NCBI GenBank assembly: GCA_964537285.1
Contig: CAZHZT010000047.1
Span: 1-38,321, forward strand
Origin: CAZHZT01 sp964537285
Lineage (GTDB): Bacteria; Bacteroidota; Bacteroidia; Chitinophagales; Saprospiraceae
DNA: 38,321 nucleotides
Direction: 5' to 3'
Under the pieces are notes generated by a model. The model saw only the letters and a list, made by a program, of their open reading frames with translations, searched no databases and was not told the origin of the DNA. This document shows, piece by piece, positions 23,071 to 32,546 of the stretch; position 1 is the first letter of the stretch, and every line of letters begins with the position of its first letter. Position numbers and translations under genes: made by a program.

Positions 23071-26000
23071 ATGAGAAGATTTACTAATCTATCTTTTTTC
23101 GCTACACTATTTTTCTTGGTAGTGAGCATTTTTTCTGCCAATGCACAAGGTGTAACTACGTCCTCTATAAATGGAAAAGTAGTTGACACTGATGGTGAGA
23201 CATTACCTGGTGCAAACGTTATCGCTGTTCACGTTCCATCAGGAACAAGCTATGGAACGGCTTCTAACAAAAAAGGTTACTACCGTATTGCTAACATGCG
23301 TGTTGGTGGTCCTTACAAGATTACTGTAAGTTTTACAGGTTTCACAGATTATGAGAAAGAAAATGTTTATTTGTCATTAGGTCAGGCTTATCAGTTAAAC
23401 GTAGAGCTTAACATTGGCAACGTAGAACTGGAAGGTGTAGAAGTTATTGCTAATCGTAACGAGCTTTTTGATGGTAACCGCGACGGTCAGGAAACGACTG
23501 TAGATCTACAAACAATTAATCGCGTTCCTACAGTTACGCGTTCTATTGCTGATTTTGCACGTTTCAACCCACTTGCTAATATCACAGAAAACGTAGATGG
23601 TTTTAGTATCAGCCTTGCCGGTAACAACAACCGTTACAACGCAATCTACATCGATGGTGCTGTAAACAATGATGCTTTCGGTTTGGCTGGTTCTGGTACA
23701 AACGGTGGTCAGACGGGTGTTCAACCAATCTCTATCGATGCGATCGAGCAATTCACTATTTCTGTTGCTCCTTTTGACGTACGTCAGAGTGGTTTCGCTG
23801 GTGGTTCCATCAATGCTGTAACACGTTCTGGTACGAACGAATTCGAAGGTTCTGCCTACTATTTCTGGAGAAATGAAGATCTTGCAGGTGAAACACCTAC
23901 CAATCTTTCAAACAGAAGCAGAGATAAATTGGCTGATTTCTCAGCGAATACTTACGGTTTCCGTTTAGGTGGTTCGATCATCAAAAACGAGCTTTTCTTC
24001 TTCGTAAATGCTGAATTGCAAGATGATGCTACTCCACAGCCTTTCGATTTCGAAGATTACAGAGGTAACGCTACATTAGCAGACATTAACCAGTTCTCTG
24101 ATGTATTAAGAAGAAATTATGGTTATGATCCGGGTGTATTCGATAATAACGAAGCAACACTTGAGAGTGTGAAGTTTTTGGCTAAGGTTGACTGGAACAT
24201 CAATGAAAAGCACAAATTGAGCGTTCGTCACTCTTATGTAGAAGCTGAAAACTTGGAAGCTCGTAGATCAAGCAGATCTGAAATTGAGTTTTTGAATGGT
24301 TCTGAATTCTTCAAAACAACTACGAACTCATCAGCTGTTGAATTGAATAGTGTTTTTTCTAATGAGTTATCAAACAGATTAATTGTAGGTTTGACTTTCG
24401 TTCGTGATGACCGTGATCCTTTTGGTAACGACTTCCCTACTATTGAAGTTCAGGATGGTGATGATGGTGACATAATTGCTGGCGCAGAGCGTTTCTCTAC
24501 AGCAAACTTACTTAACCAGGATATCATAACCATCAATAACGATTTAACATTGTACAAAGGCAAGCACAGTTTGTTGTTCGGTGTAAACTTCGAAATGTTC
24601 AACGCGGGTAACTTATTTATCCGTAACAACTTCGGTCGTTACCGTTGGTTCGACGGAGATAATATGACAGGCTTGGAAAGATTCCTTGCTGGTTCTCCTG
24701 CTGACCAGTTTGAGCGTAGCTTCTCACAGGTTGATAACATAACAGGTGACGATTCTGAAGCTATTGCTGATTTCTCTCAGATGCTTCTTGGTGTATACGT
24801 ACAGGATGATTATCAGGTAAATGAAAACTTTAAAGTTTCTGCTGGTATTCGTTTGGATGTTCCTATTTGGCCAGACGATCAGCCAGTAAATGAAGAATTC
24901 AACAACACCACTATTCCTGCCATTGAAAGCTTTGGCTATGATTTGCAAGGTGCACAAACAGGCCAATTCATTGGTGCTGAATTGATGTTCTCTCCACGTG
25001 TAGGTTTCAACTGGGATATTACAGGTGATAACATTAACCAACTTCGTGGTGGTGCTGGTATCTTTACCAGCCGTATACCTTTAGTATGGCCAGGTGGTGC
25101 ATATAACAACTATGGATTTAATATCGGTGAATTCTCAGACGAAGATGTAGCTTTTGAGCCAGACGTAAACAACCAGCCTCCTGGTAATATTGATTTAAAT
25201 GATCCAACTCCTTCTGGTCAGGTAGATTTATTCGCTGAAGATTTCAGATTACCACAGGTATTCAAAGCAAACCTGGCTTACGATCGTCAGTTACCTGGCG
25301 GCGTAACGCTTTCTGTTGAAGGTCTTTACTCTAAATACTTGAATAATGTTCGTTATCAGAACTTGAACCTTAAACCAGCTGTACGTACGCTAGATGGTGG
25401 CCCTGATCAGCGTCCACTTTTCGAAGGTACTCAAGCAGGTTTCGGTGACGATGTAATTGATCCTACTTATACTTACATCATGTTGGCTAGCAACACTGAT
25501 CTTGGTTATACTTATAATGCTGCTGTTACCCTTCAAAAGCGTTTCAACAAAGGTTTCACTGCATTGGTTTCTTACTCTTACGGTGATGCTTACACAATTA
25601 ATGATGGTACTTCTTCTCAGAACAACTCTCAGTGGAGAGGTTTATACTATCAGCCATTGAGCCCTGGTGATGAAGGCTATGCACTTGGTCGTAACGCAGA
25701 TATTAACCAAACAATGCGTTCAAGTTTCGCTCAAGGACACAGAATCTTTGGTCAGGTTTCTTATGAAATTGACTATGCTAATGCTGCTAAATCTACTTTC
25801 TCTTTGAACTTCAACGGTCAAACGGGTGGTTTCTTCAACTATGTTGTAGGTCAGAGAAACTTCTTGTTTGTTGATGATGGTGGTTTTGACAACAACGAGT
25901 TGATCTATGTACCAAATAGCATTGACGATATTAACCTGGTAGAACTTACTGTTGACGGAGAAACTTACTCAGCTGCTGATCAGTGGGTAATTCTTACTAG

Positions 26001-26403
26001 TTTCATTGAAAATGACAGAAACCTAAGAAAGCGTCGCGGTGGTTATGCCGAACGTAACGACGGTGTACTTCCATTTGAATTTACAGTAGACTTAAGATTC
26101 CTTCAAGACTTCTATGTGAAAGTTGGTGAGAAAAAGCACACGCTTCAGTTCTCTATGGATATCTTCAACTTCACAAACATGTTGAACAAAAGCTGGGGTC
26201 TTAGAAGATTCATGGGCAACTTCGGTAACTACCAGTTGTTAAACCTGGAAAATGTAACTTTGGGTAGTACTGTTACTCCAGAATACACAATCAATCCTGA
26301 TTTGATCAATGGTGAAAATCCAAGAAGAGGAAACATTGATGATTCTGGTTTCCGTTCTTCTCGCTGGCAAATGCAGTTAGGTGTACGTTACATCTTTGAC
26401 TAA
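23071..26403 (+). CDS. Oar-like TonB-dependent outer-membrane receptor
   Basis: An 1110-residue protein with a signal peptide (cleavage after SANA, about residue 26), a carboxypeptidase-regulatory-like domain (INGKVVDTDGETLPGANV to about residue 115), a plug (about 120-250, including NRYNAIYIDGAVNNDAFG and FAGGSINAVTRSGTNEF) and a large beta-barrel ending in LGVRYIFD. This is the layout of Oar-type TonB receptors; the ligand is unknown. The start is placed at the ATG at 23071, which gives a clean signal peptide. Codon use is visibly more biased than in neighbouring genes (CGT for Arg, GGT for Gly, GTT/GTA for Val), which suggests very high expression. A strong hairpin terminator follows at 26435. 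Confidence 0.9.
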   Translation: MRRFTNLSFFATLFFLVVSIFSANAQGVTTSSINGKVVDTDGETLPGANVIAVHVPSGTSYGTASNKKGYYRIANMRVGGPYKITVSFTGFTDYEKENVYLSLGQAYQLNVELNIGNVELEGVEVIANRNELFDGNRDGQETTVDLQTINRVPTVTRSIADFARFNPLANITENVDGFSISLAGNNNRYNAIYIDGAVNNDAFGLAGSGTNGGQTGVQPISIDAIEQFTISVAPFDVRQSGFAGGSINAVTRSGTNEFEGSAYYFWRNEDLAGETPTNLSNRSRDKLADFSANTYGFRLGGSIIKNELFFFVNAELQDDATPQPFDFEDYRGNATLADINQFSDVLRRNYGYDPGVFDNNEATLESVKFLAKVDWNINEKHKLSVRHSYVEAENLEARRSSRSEIEFLNGSEFFKTTTNSSAVELNSVFSNELSNRLIVGLTFVRDDRDPFGNDFPTIEVQDGDDGDIIAGAERFSTANLLNQDIITINNDLTLYKGKHSLLFGVNFEMFNAGNLFIRNNFGRYRWFDGDNMTGLERFLAGSPADQFERSFSQVDNITGDDSEAIADFSQMLLGVYVQDDYQVNENFKVSAGIRLDVPIWPDDQPVNEEFNNTTIPAIESFGYDLQGAQTGQFIGAELMFSPRVGFNWDITGDNINQLRGGAGIFTSRIPLVWPGGAYNNYGFNIGEFSDEDVAFEPDVNNQPPGNIDLNDPTPSGQVDLFAEDFRLPQVFKANLAYDRQLPGGVTLSVEGLYSKYLNNVRYQNLNLKPAVRTLDGGPDQRPLFEGTQAGFGDDVIDPTYTYIMLASNTDLGYTYNAAVTLQKRFNKGFTALVSYSYGDAYTINDGTSSQNNSQWRGLYYQPLSPGDEGYALGRNADINQTMRSSFAQGHRIFGQVSYEIDYANAAKSTFSLNFNGQTGGFFNYVVGQRNFLFVDDGGFDNNELIYVPNSIDDINLVELTVDGETYSAADQWVILTSFIENDRNLRKRRGGYAERNDGVLPFEFTVDLRFLQDFYVKVGEKKHTLQFSMDIFNFTNMLNKSWGLRRFMGNFGNYQLLNLENVTLGSTVTPEYTINPDLINGENPRRGNIDDSGFRSSRWQMQLGVRYIFD

Positions 26404-26434
26404 TTTTGCTTTTACTCGTTCCTAATATAATTTG

Positions 26435-26470
26435 AGAAAAAGAGCTTGCTTTTCAGCAGGCTCTTTTTCT
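26435..26470 (+). terminator. Intrinsic terminator of the Oar-like receptor gene
   Basis: AGAAAAAGAGCTTGCT pairs with AGCAGGCTCTTTTTCT across a short loop (one G-U pair). The A-rich 5' side and T-rich 3' side are typical of a rho-independent terminator. It begins 31 nt after the receptor stop. Confidence 0.85.
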
Positions 26471-26505
26471 TTACGTTCTTTGACAAATTGAATAATTGTA
26501 TCGAT

Positions 26506-27483
26506 ATGACTTTTTTAAGATTCTTTTTTATAGTTTCCATTCTTTTCAGCCTTGGTTGTAAGCAACAACCAACTCCTAGAAATACAATCGCTGAGCCACC
26601 TAAGCCTACCGAAAAAAAGGTTGAATTACGGAACTTCCTGGAACATACTACCCAATCCAGAATTCCGCTCTTGAGCGCTCACCGTGGTGGAAAAGTTTAT
26701 GAAGGTTACCCTGAAAACTGCATAGAGACTTTCGAATATGTACTTAAACAAACGCCCAGCCTAATTGAATGCGATGTAGAAATCACTGCTGACGAGGTGC
26801 TTATCCTTATGCATGACAATACCCTCGATCGCACAACCAGTGGCAATGGCCCTGTAAATCAGACAAGTTGGAGCGACATCCAAAAGCTTAACCTAAAGGA
26901 TAATTTTGGCAATAACACCAATTTCAAAGTTCCTAAATTGGAAGAAGTCCTTGATTGGGCTAAAGGAAAAACCATTCTTACCCTTGATATAAAACGAAAT
27001 GTGCCTTTTGAGTTGGTTACTGAGCTGATCAAAGCCAAAAAAGCCGAAAATTACGCTCTTATAATTACTTATAGTGAAAAAGCAGCACAGAAAGTACATT
27101 CCCTTCATCCGGAAGTCTTACTATCAGTGAGCATGCGGAACGAAAGCGAGCTGGAAAGACATTTACAAACCAATATTCCAGTTGATCGCTTTATCGCTTT
27201 CACAGGAACAAGAGAACCCTCCCCTGGTCTTTATCAAAAACTTCACGATATGGATATTCCTTGTATACTAGGAACATTGGGCAACCTGGATAAAAGGGCT
27301 GAAGCAAGAGGAGATGCAAAAACCTATACGGCTTTTTTGCAAAACGGGGCCGACATTCTGGCCACTGATCGGCCGATTGAAGCCGCGAAAGCAATTCAGC
27401 GTGTAAATACGAGCAGCAGGTCTTTGAATGTAGGTTCTATTGATAAGGAGTTTGCGTACTTTTTTGGGATTTCTCCGAAATAA
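26506..27483 (+). CDS. Glycerophosphodiester phosphodiesterase lipoprotein
   Basis: A 325-residue GDPD family enzyme that hydrolyses glycerophosphodiesters to glycerol-3-phosphate and an alcohol. Catalytic features: LSAHRGG (first His/Arg), PENCIETF, IECDVEITADEVLILMHD (acidic metal ligands and second His) and DNTLDRTTSG. The start is placed at the ATG at 26506, which gives a lipoprotein signal peptide ending SLGC (Cys 18); the frame is open further upstream, but only into the preceding terminator. It probably faces the periplasm or outside. A GTTCTTTGACA motif lies 31 nt before the ATG. Confidence 0.88.
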   Translation: MTFLRFFFIVSILFSLGCKQQPTPRNTIAEPPKPTEKKVELRNFLEHTTQSRIPLLSAHRGGKVYEGYPENCIETFEYVLKQTPSLIECDVEITADEVLILMHDNTLDRTTSGNGPVNQTSWSDIQKLNLKDNFGNNTNFKVPKLEEVLDWAKGKTILTLDIKRNVPFELVTELIKAKKAENYALIITYSEKAAQKVHSLHPEVLLSVSMRNESELERHLQTNIPVDRFIAFTGTREPSPGLYQKLHDMDIPCILGTLGNLDKRAEARGDAKTYTAFLQNGADILATDRPIEAAKAIQRVNTSSRSLNVGSIDKEFAYFFGISPK

Positions 27484-27496
27484 AACATGAAGTTTC

Positions 27497-27558
27497 TAAA
27501 AATGGGAGATGTCAATTTTAATGCGGATCCGCATTAAAATTGACATCTCCCATTTTTA
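27497..27558. terminator. 62-bp perfect palindrome; one arm is coding
   Basis: 31-bp perfect arms centred on GGATCC. It lies between the convergent phosphodiesterase (stop at 27483) and serine protease (stop 27520-27518). Bases 27518-27558 are the last codons of the protease (KMGDVNFNADPH then stop), so this arm is coding; the opposite arm (27497-27517 and beyond) repeats it in non-coding DNA. Probable bidirectional terminator. Confidence 0.8.
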
Positions 27559-29410
27559 TGGCCCTCACTTGAAAGCCTTTTACATGAATGGGCAAATCCC
27601 GGACTTTTATGCTAGGCGGATAAAACTGCCAGGAAGGCGTAAGTGCAAATTCGCTTTGCAAGCCTAATATAACCTTCTGTAATTCAATGAGATCAAAAGT
27701 AGTTAAATAGTCGGAGAGGTCCAGGTCAGCGGCAATCAATTGCACGGGATCGGTGAAGACACCCACTCCCAGAATATGCTTTTGAATAAGAACGGCATCA
27801 AAAGTAGTTACCCCGTTATTCGCTTTGTCGTTACGGTAAAAACTTAATATGGGATTTTCTGCCAGCGGAATATTCGAGAACTCAAAATAGCCCGTGGTAT
27901 CGGTTATTATTGTATCCTTGAGTTGATTCCCAATTAAAAAAACAGAGGTTTTGGCTACTCCATTCCCATTGCTATCCTTCAAAAAACCAAATAATTTAGG
28001 AATGGTATCCGGTGTTTCCATGCCAACTAAAGATTGCTGGCCTGTATTTTCGGGATCTAGCCAATCCTGAAGACGCGTGTCCGGCGTATTTCCCTCATCC
28101 CAGCTTTTAGAAAGGCGACCATGCAAGGTCAGATAGTTGGAACAACTGCCGTTGTCGTTCCCTCCATGCAACTGACCAATAATCAAACCATCCGGATTAA
28201 AAAGCGGACAACCCGAAGAACCTCCTTCGAAGGTACCTTCATCCAGATCTGCTTGAAAGTGATGATTTGCCGGGGTGATCACCCCATTATTCCAATCAAT
28301 AGAATTAGGATAAATACTGCCCTGGTGAAAATCTTTGGAAATCTTTTTTACATCCCCATTTGGATGATGGATTAAGGTCGAGTTAGGTGGAAGATAACTC
28401 TGCACACGATTCCAACCATTGAAATATGCATTATAGCTGTAAGGAACGCCATAGTCCAACTCAAGCAATAAAAAATCACTTTCTGCTCTGCCAGCCAATT
28501 TCTTACACCCTAAAATATAATTAAAAGGGGGTTCATCATCCTGTGTAGCGCAGGATGGATGAGCGTAATTAAAATCAAAACGCCACAGTTCAAGCTGAGG
28601 TGTGAGGTTGGCTGCTTCTATACAATGGTTGGCACTCAATACATACGGCCTCCCATCTTGTGAAGTATTATTTATCAAACTACCCGTACACCATCCTGAA
28701 CCTTCTTCAAACACACGCAAAATCCGCAACACCCCTCTTTCTTCATCTTCCCAGCCATTCCCTTCAGGGCAATTCACATCTATGTTACAGGGCAAGGCAT
28801 CACCAAAGCCCGAAGCACCATCTTCTTTAAAGTCAGAAGGCCGCACACCTTTTGTTTGCTCCGCAACCTCAAAAGCATAAATCACCCTTTGTATTCGAAT
28901 ATCAGGCTCAAAGGAAGCCAAAAATCTAGGAATTTGATATTCGAGAATAGCCTCTTCTCCCCTGATAATACCCGAAATAAATTTGCGGTGCGGTTTATTA
29001 TCTTGGGCGGTGTAAGCTCCTAAAATTTGCTCCCTATCCGCACTATACATGAAAAGCTTAGCTCCTACAGGCAATTTGAAATCATCATAGACGAATAGCA
29101 ATCCTTTTGCTCCCTTTGCCTTTATTCTAAGCCGGGCAACTATGACTCCCTTCTGAGGAAGGTCCTCTACGAGGGCTACTTCATTAAAATCTAAATTAGT
29201 TTCTACGGAAAGACCAAATAAGTTTTGACCGGAAGCTTTTCGAACAGCCTCTTTATCAGGAGCTTGAACTTCAACAGCCTGTAGTTCAGCAAGCTTCATC
29301 CGCACTCCTAAGGGAATATCAGGATCGATTCCCTGAGCGAATGCCCAAAGGGGTAAAGAAAGTAAAGCAAGAGCTATTATATGGTCCTTTAATATCTTCA
29401 ATGAGAGCAA
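27518..29410 (-). CDS. Secreted trypsin-like serine protease with dockerin-like tail
   Basis: A 630-residue exported protein. A signal peptide (to AFAQ, about residue 26) and an N-terminal prodomain-like region (about 27-205) precede a chymotrypsin-fold protease resembling lysyl endopeptidases: His 262 (LSANHC), Asp 312 (AESDFLLLE) and Ser 399 (GGSSG), so the triad is complete. A Cna-B/regulatory-like module follows (about 472-530), then two dockerin-like repeats (GVTTFDAVLIQKHILG and LTTFDLIELQKVILG) and a closing GDVNFN. No ATG fits the start; a TTG at 29410 preceded by an in-frame stop is the best choice. It is third in the cobalamin riboswitch run, 41 nt after the DUF4465 gene. Confidence 0.85.
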   Translation of the reverse strand: MLSLKILKDHIIALALLSLPLWAFAQGIDPDIPLGVRMKLAELQAVEVQAPDKEAVRKASGQNLFGLSVETNLDFNEVALVEDLPQKGVIVARLRIKAKGAKGLLFVYDDFKLPVGAKLFMYSADREQILGAYTAQDNKPHRKFISGIIRGEEAILEYQIPRFLASFEPDIRIQRVIYAFEVAEQTKGVRPSDFKEDGASGFGDALPCNIDVNCPEGNGWEDEERGVLRILRVFEEGSGWCTGSLINNTSQDGRPYVLSANHCIEAANLTPQLELWRFDFNYAHPSCATQDDEPPFNYILGCKKLAGRAESDFLLLELDYGVPYSYNAYFNGWNRVQSYLPPNSTLIHHPNGDVKKISKDFHQGSIYPNSIDWNNGVITPANHHFQADLDEGTFEGGSSGCPLFNPDGLIIGQLHGGNDNGSCSNYLTLHGRLSKSWDEGNTPDTRLQDWLDPENTGQQSLVGMETPDTIPKLFGFLKDSNGNGVAKTSVFLIGNQLKDTIITDTTGYFEFSNIPLAENPILSFYRNDKANNGVTTFDAVLIQKHILGVGVFTDPVQLIAADLDLSDYLTTFDLIELQKVILGLQSEFALTPSWQFYPPSIKVRDLPIHVKGFQVRAIKMGDVNFNADPH

Positions 29411-29451
29411 TGTGTGTTATTTTGCTAATATAAGCATTCGAAACGAAATCT

Positions 29452-30426
29452 CTAAAGCTTCACGAAAGACTTTATGATTTTCCCTCTTATTGATTGAATT
29501 TCAATCCAGTACATTCCTTTAGGAAGATCAATGACTGAACATTCATTTATTCCTTTTACAATTGGAATTTTCTTCAATAATTCTCCTGATCCGTTTACGA
29601 TAAAAAGTTCCGCTTGTTCCGTTTCTTCCCAATTTACATAAACAACATCCGTAGTAGGATTTGGAAATACTTGAACCTCTTCTTCATAGTTTAGCGGCTC
29701 ACCAGTAGAAACTACTTCATCCAAAGTTACAAAGTTATCGATGCAAAAATAGGCAGGCGTATTCATTCCAAATGCGCCATTATCTGTAGAAGTGAGGATC
29801 AAACGCAAGCTATCCGCATTTCCTAAAGGAGTCAGATCGATGTAAGTCCATTCATCGATAATATAATCCTGGTTATTATCGGAAAAACGATAATCGGCCA
29901 GGTAAAATTCAATGGTCTGTTGCCCTACCTGACCATTCAGAAACTTCTCGATTGTTAACTTAAAATAATCAGGATCGTTGCCACTCGCTCCTCCAAAGTT
30001 TTTAGCCACTCCGTCTCCATCGCGCATGCTCAGATAGGCATAGGTGCTATTGGTAATATAAAAGCCCTGAAGGCCTCCTCCTGCCGCATTATTTTCCAAT
30101 CGGATGGTCACCGGATCAAAAGCATAGCTTACGGCATAAGTTGTCGAGTTATTCACTCCAGCTCCGGTAATGGCACTAAACTGGTTCATAAAACCCGGCG
30201 TTTGCGTATCGGTGGTGGCAGAAATCGCCCAGTTCGACCAGAAATCGTAAGTTTCATCGTAACTATTTGGCAGAAACAGGTTCCCGCTTGAAAAGCCCTG
30301 ATCACTTCCACCATTATTTATAAAATCCCCTTGGGAGAGATTGAAGTTTTCGAAATCTGCGGTGGTTTGCGCCCAAGAGAATGAGAAAGAGATTAAAAAG
30401 AACGTTAGTAGTAATGTGTTTTTCAT
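29452..30426 (-). CDS. DUF4465 surface protein with T9SS sorting domain
   Basis: A 324-residue exported protein: signal peptide (to SWAQ, residue 19), DUF4465 domain (about 22-235) and T9SS type A sorting domain (VFPNPTTDVVYVNW to SFVKL). Family hallmarks are TPGFMNQFSAITGAG, ITNSTYAYLSMRDGDG, DYFKLTIEKF, EFYLADYRFSDNNQDYI and NTPAYFCIDNFV. From memory, DUF4465 proteins are frequently encoded beside btuB in Bacteroidota cobalamin loci. Here it follows the BtuB-like gene by 23 nt, under a cobalamin riboswitch. A role in capturing cobamides at the cell surface is inference; the T9SS signal would place it outside the outer membrane. Confidence 0.85.
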   Translation of the reverse strand: MKNTLLLTFFLISFSFSWAQTTADFENFNLSQGDFINNGGSDQGFSSGNLFLPNSYDETYDFWSNWAISATTDTQTPGFMNQFSAITGAGVNNSTTYAVSYAFDPVTIRLENNAAGGGLQGFYITNSTYAYLSMRDGDGVAKNFGGASGNDPDYFKLTIEKFLNGQVGQQTIEFYLADYRFSDNNQDYIIDEWTYIDLTPLGNADSLRLILTSTDNGAFGMNTPAYFCIDNFVTLDEVVSTGEPLNYEEEVQVFPNPTTDVVYVNWEETEQAELFIVNGSGELLKKIPIVKGINECSVIDLPKGMYWIEIQSIRGKIIKSFVKL

Positions 30427-30449
30427 AAATCAATGTTTTATATTTAATA

Positions 30450-32345
30450 TTATGCCTTTAACCTAAGTTGTACCCCTGCCCTGAAATGCGTTCCAGGCAT
30501 AGGAAATCGCTCAATAACCTCATAAGAAGCATTCCAGAGATTATGTACCCTGAAGTGAAGGCGAACATTCAGCTTTTTGACATTAAAGCGGAAATGCATA
30601 CGTAAATTCGCTACATCATATCCATCCAGCATATCCTCCAGAATAACATTATAAGGGCCGGTAAATGAGTGGCGATAAGAAATTCCCCAGTGGCGATGTT
30701 CATATCCAAGACTGAAAAAGAATTGATGTTCAGGTATGTAGTAGACTTGCTCCCCTTTCTCAATTTTTGGCCGGTCTATAGCAACTTGATTGGTAGAAAG
30801 TATATAATCATAGCCTCCCTGCAATCTGAGCAATCCTTTCCCTAAGCCTTGCGTTAGGGAGAGACGTTGCTCTACTCCCCTACTCCATACTTCTGCAATA
30901 TTGTTCCCTGACCAGAACAAGGCCCCCTCTGGCAGGCTCCAAAGAATCCAGTTATCAATCATTCTACTAAAAAGGGTCACTTCGTAAGAAAGCTTAAGTT
31001 TTTTAATTCTTTTGGGATGATAACGCAAGCCGACTTCCTGGCTCCACCCTTCTTCGAGTTCCAGGTCAGGATTCCCTCCCGGGCGCCAGAAGCGGTCGTT
31101 TAAAGTTGGAACTCTAACATTTCGGGCAACTTTACCTCTTAGGGTGAGCCAATTGTTAAGTTTACCAGAGAAACCAAAGGTAGGTATCAGAGGAACATCA
31201 AAATCATTCACAAATATTTGGCGCAGGGATAACTGAAAAGTCCAATTATCCACCTTTTGTCTGAATGAACCAAATAGATTAGCGCGGCTTTGCACCTGCG
31301 TTTCGTTAAAGCCGTCAGCAAGCGCCTCATTGTGAGTATATCCGGCACTTAGGAAAAGCGTTTGTTTATTGCTAAGAGTCCACAAAGCATCTATTTCATT
31401 GTTTAGGGTTATAAATTCATTTAAGGCAATGAGTTGAATAAGCGGGCTTCGATAATCGATTTTTTCTACAATGTAACCAGATCGAGCTTTTAGCAGCAGT
31501 TTTCTGGTGGCCAATCGCCAGCTTAAATTGGCTCTAAGCACATTATCCTTTTGAGTATCCTCACTTCTTAGTTGGGTAGTTCTGGGAGGTAGTTCTCTTT
31601 GAGATTCCTGCACCCAAAGTTGAAAGCCTATTTGTTGTTGTTTATTGATTTTATAATAAGCTTCTTGCAGAATTCCTTCATTTCTCAGCGCAGCATTTTG
31701 CTGTTGCCGTTTTCTAGAAAGGCCCCTGACTTCGTATTCAAAGTCATTTTCAGCTTGAATATTTAAGTATCGCGTTGAAATGGACCAATTTTTACCCCCG
31801 TATTGAAAACCCGTTTGAAGCGCTTGCCAGCCAAAGCTTCCGCTTTCGAAATTCAGAAGAAAAGTAGGTTTTTTGTTAAATCGTGCAATATTGTTGAGCA
31901 ATACTGTTCCTCCTATGGCACCACTTCCCCAGGAAGCACTGCCGCCACCAAAACTAACGGTAAGCTCATCGGTAAAAAAAGCAGGCAGAAGGGAAAAGTC
32001 CAGTACTCCGGATAAAGGACTTTGTATAGGATGGCCATTCCAAATCACTGCCGTATGTGAAGCAGCTCCTCCTCGAATTGAACTAGTCGCCAAACTACCC
32101 AGGCCATAACTTTTCATAAAAACACTGCTTTCTTCCGAAAGTACTTCAGCAATATTCGATGAATTATGTATTGCCAGGGCTGTAGAGTCCCATTTCTCCT
32201 GGCGTTCACCTTCTAAAATCGCTCTTATCGGTTTGGCGATTATTTCAATGCTAGGAAACGAAATAATCGTATCAATCTGACCAGCTAAAGGGATGGTTTT
32301 ACAAAACAAAAAAAAGAGGAATACCCAATACTTGAAGTATTTCAT
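30450..32345 (-). CDS. btuB: BtuB-like TonB-dependent cobalamin receptor
   Basis: A 631-residue outer-membrane receptor. A signal peptide (to LAGQ, about residue 22) is followed by a plug (about 40-155, with SIRGGAASHTAVIWNGHPIQSPLSG-like sequence and GSGAIGGTVLLNN) and a 22-strand-type barrel ending in RAGVQLRLKA. The compact size, similar to E. coli BtuB, and the lack of a regulatory-like N-terminal domain fit BtuB rather than SusC or Oar types. The decisive evidence is the cobalamin riboswitch about 200 nt upstream on the same strand. It is predicted to import B12 or related cobamides. The gene symbol is by context plus family. Confidence 0.85.
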   Translation of the reverse strand: MKYFKYWVFLFFLFCKTIPLAGQIDTIISFPSIEIIAKPIRAILEGERQEKWDSTALAIHNSSNIAEVLSEESSVFMKSYGLGSLATSSIRGGAASHTAVIWNGHPIQSPLSGVLDFSLLPAFFTDELTVSFGGGSASWGSGAIGGTVLLNNIARFNKKPTFLLNFESGSFGWQALQTGFQYGGKNWSISTRYLNIQAENDFEYEVRGLSRKRQQQNAALRNEGILQEAYYKINKQQQIGFQLWVQESQRELPPRTTQLRSEDTQKDNVLRANLSWRLATRKLLLKARSGYIVEKIDYRSPLIQLIALNEFITLNNEIDALWTLSNKQTLFLSAGYTHNEALADGFNETQVQSRANLFGSFRQKVDNWTFQLSLRQIFVNDFDVPLIPTFGFSGKLNNWLTLRGKVARNVRVPTLNDRFWRPGGNPDLELEEGWSQEVGLRYHPKRIKKLKLSYEVTLFSRMIDNWILWSLPEGALFWSGNNIAEVWSRGVEQRLSLTQGLGKGLLRLQGGYDYILSTNQVAIDRPKIEKGEQVYYIPEHQFFFSLGYEHRHWGISYRHSFTGPYNVILEDMLDGYDVANLRMHFRFNVKKLNVRLHFRVHNLWNASYEVIERFPMPGTHFRAGVQLRLKA

Positions 32346-32546
32346 AATTTAACGGTAATCTTATTTGATGGAAAATGAAATGAAGGGATGTTGCAAGACA
32401 AATCATCAGTCTCCTCATTTTTAACAAAATGAGAGAACCTATTCTTAGACTTGTTTTACAGCTTCAGAACAAGTCTATTATGTTTGACTAATTTATTCCA
32501 CATCATTTGCTTCTTTTCCACCGAAAGAAAAAATGAAAAGCTGATT
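32346..32546 (-). promoter_or_regulatory. Leader between riboswitch and btuB
   Basis: About 200 nt of untranslated leader. It contains a TAGACTTGTT hairpin (32446-32477) and a small stem CTCATTTT/AAAATGAG (about 32413-32432, minus strand). No U-tract terminator is obvious, so how the riboswitch controls expression (translation or transcription) is open. Confidence 0.5.
32446..32477. repeat. Short TAGACTTGTT hairpin (copy 4)
   Basis: TAGACTTGTT (32446-32455) is inverted at the end (AACAAGTCTA, 32468-32477). The word is shared with the element ends at 5856, 10001 and 15347, but only the ends are present, so this may be an internally deleted copy. It lies in the transcribed leader of btuB. Confidence 0.6.
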
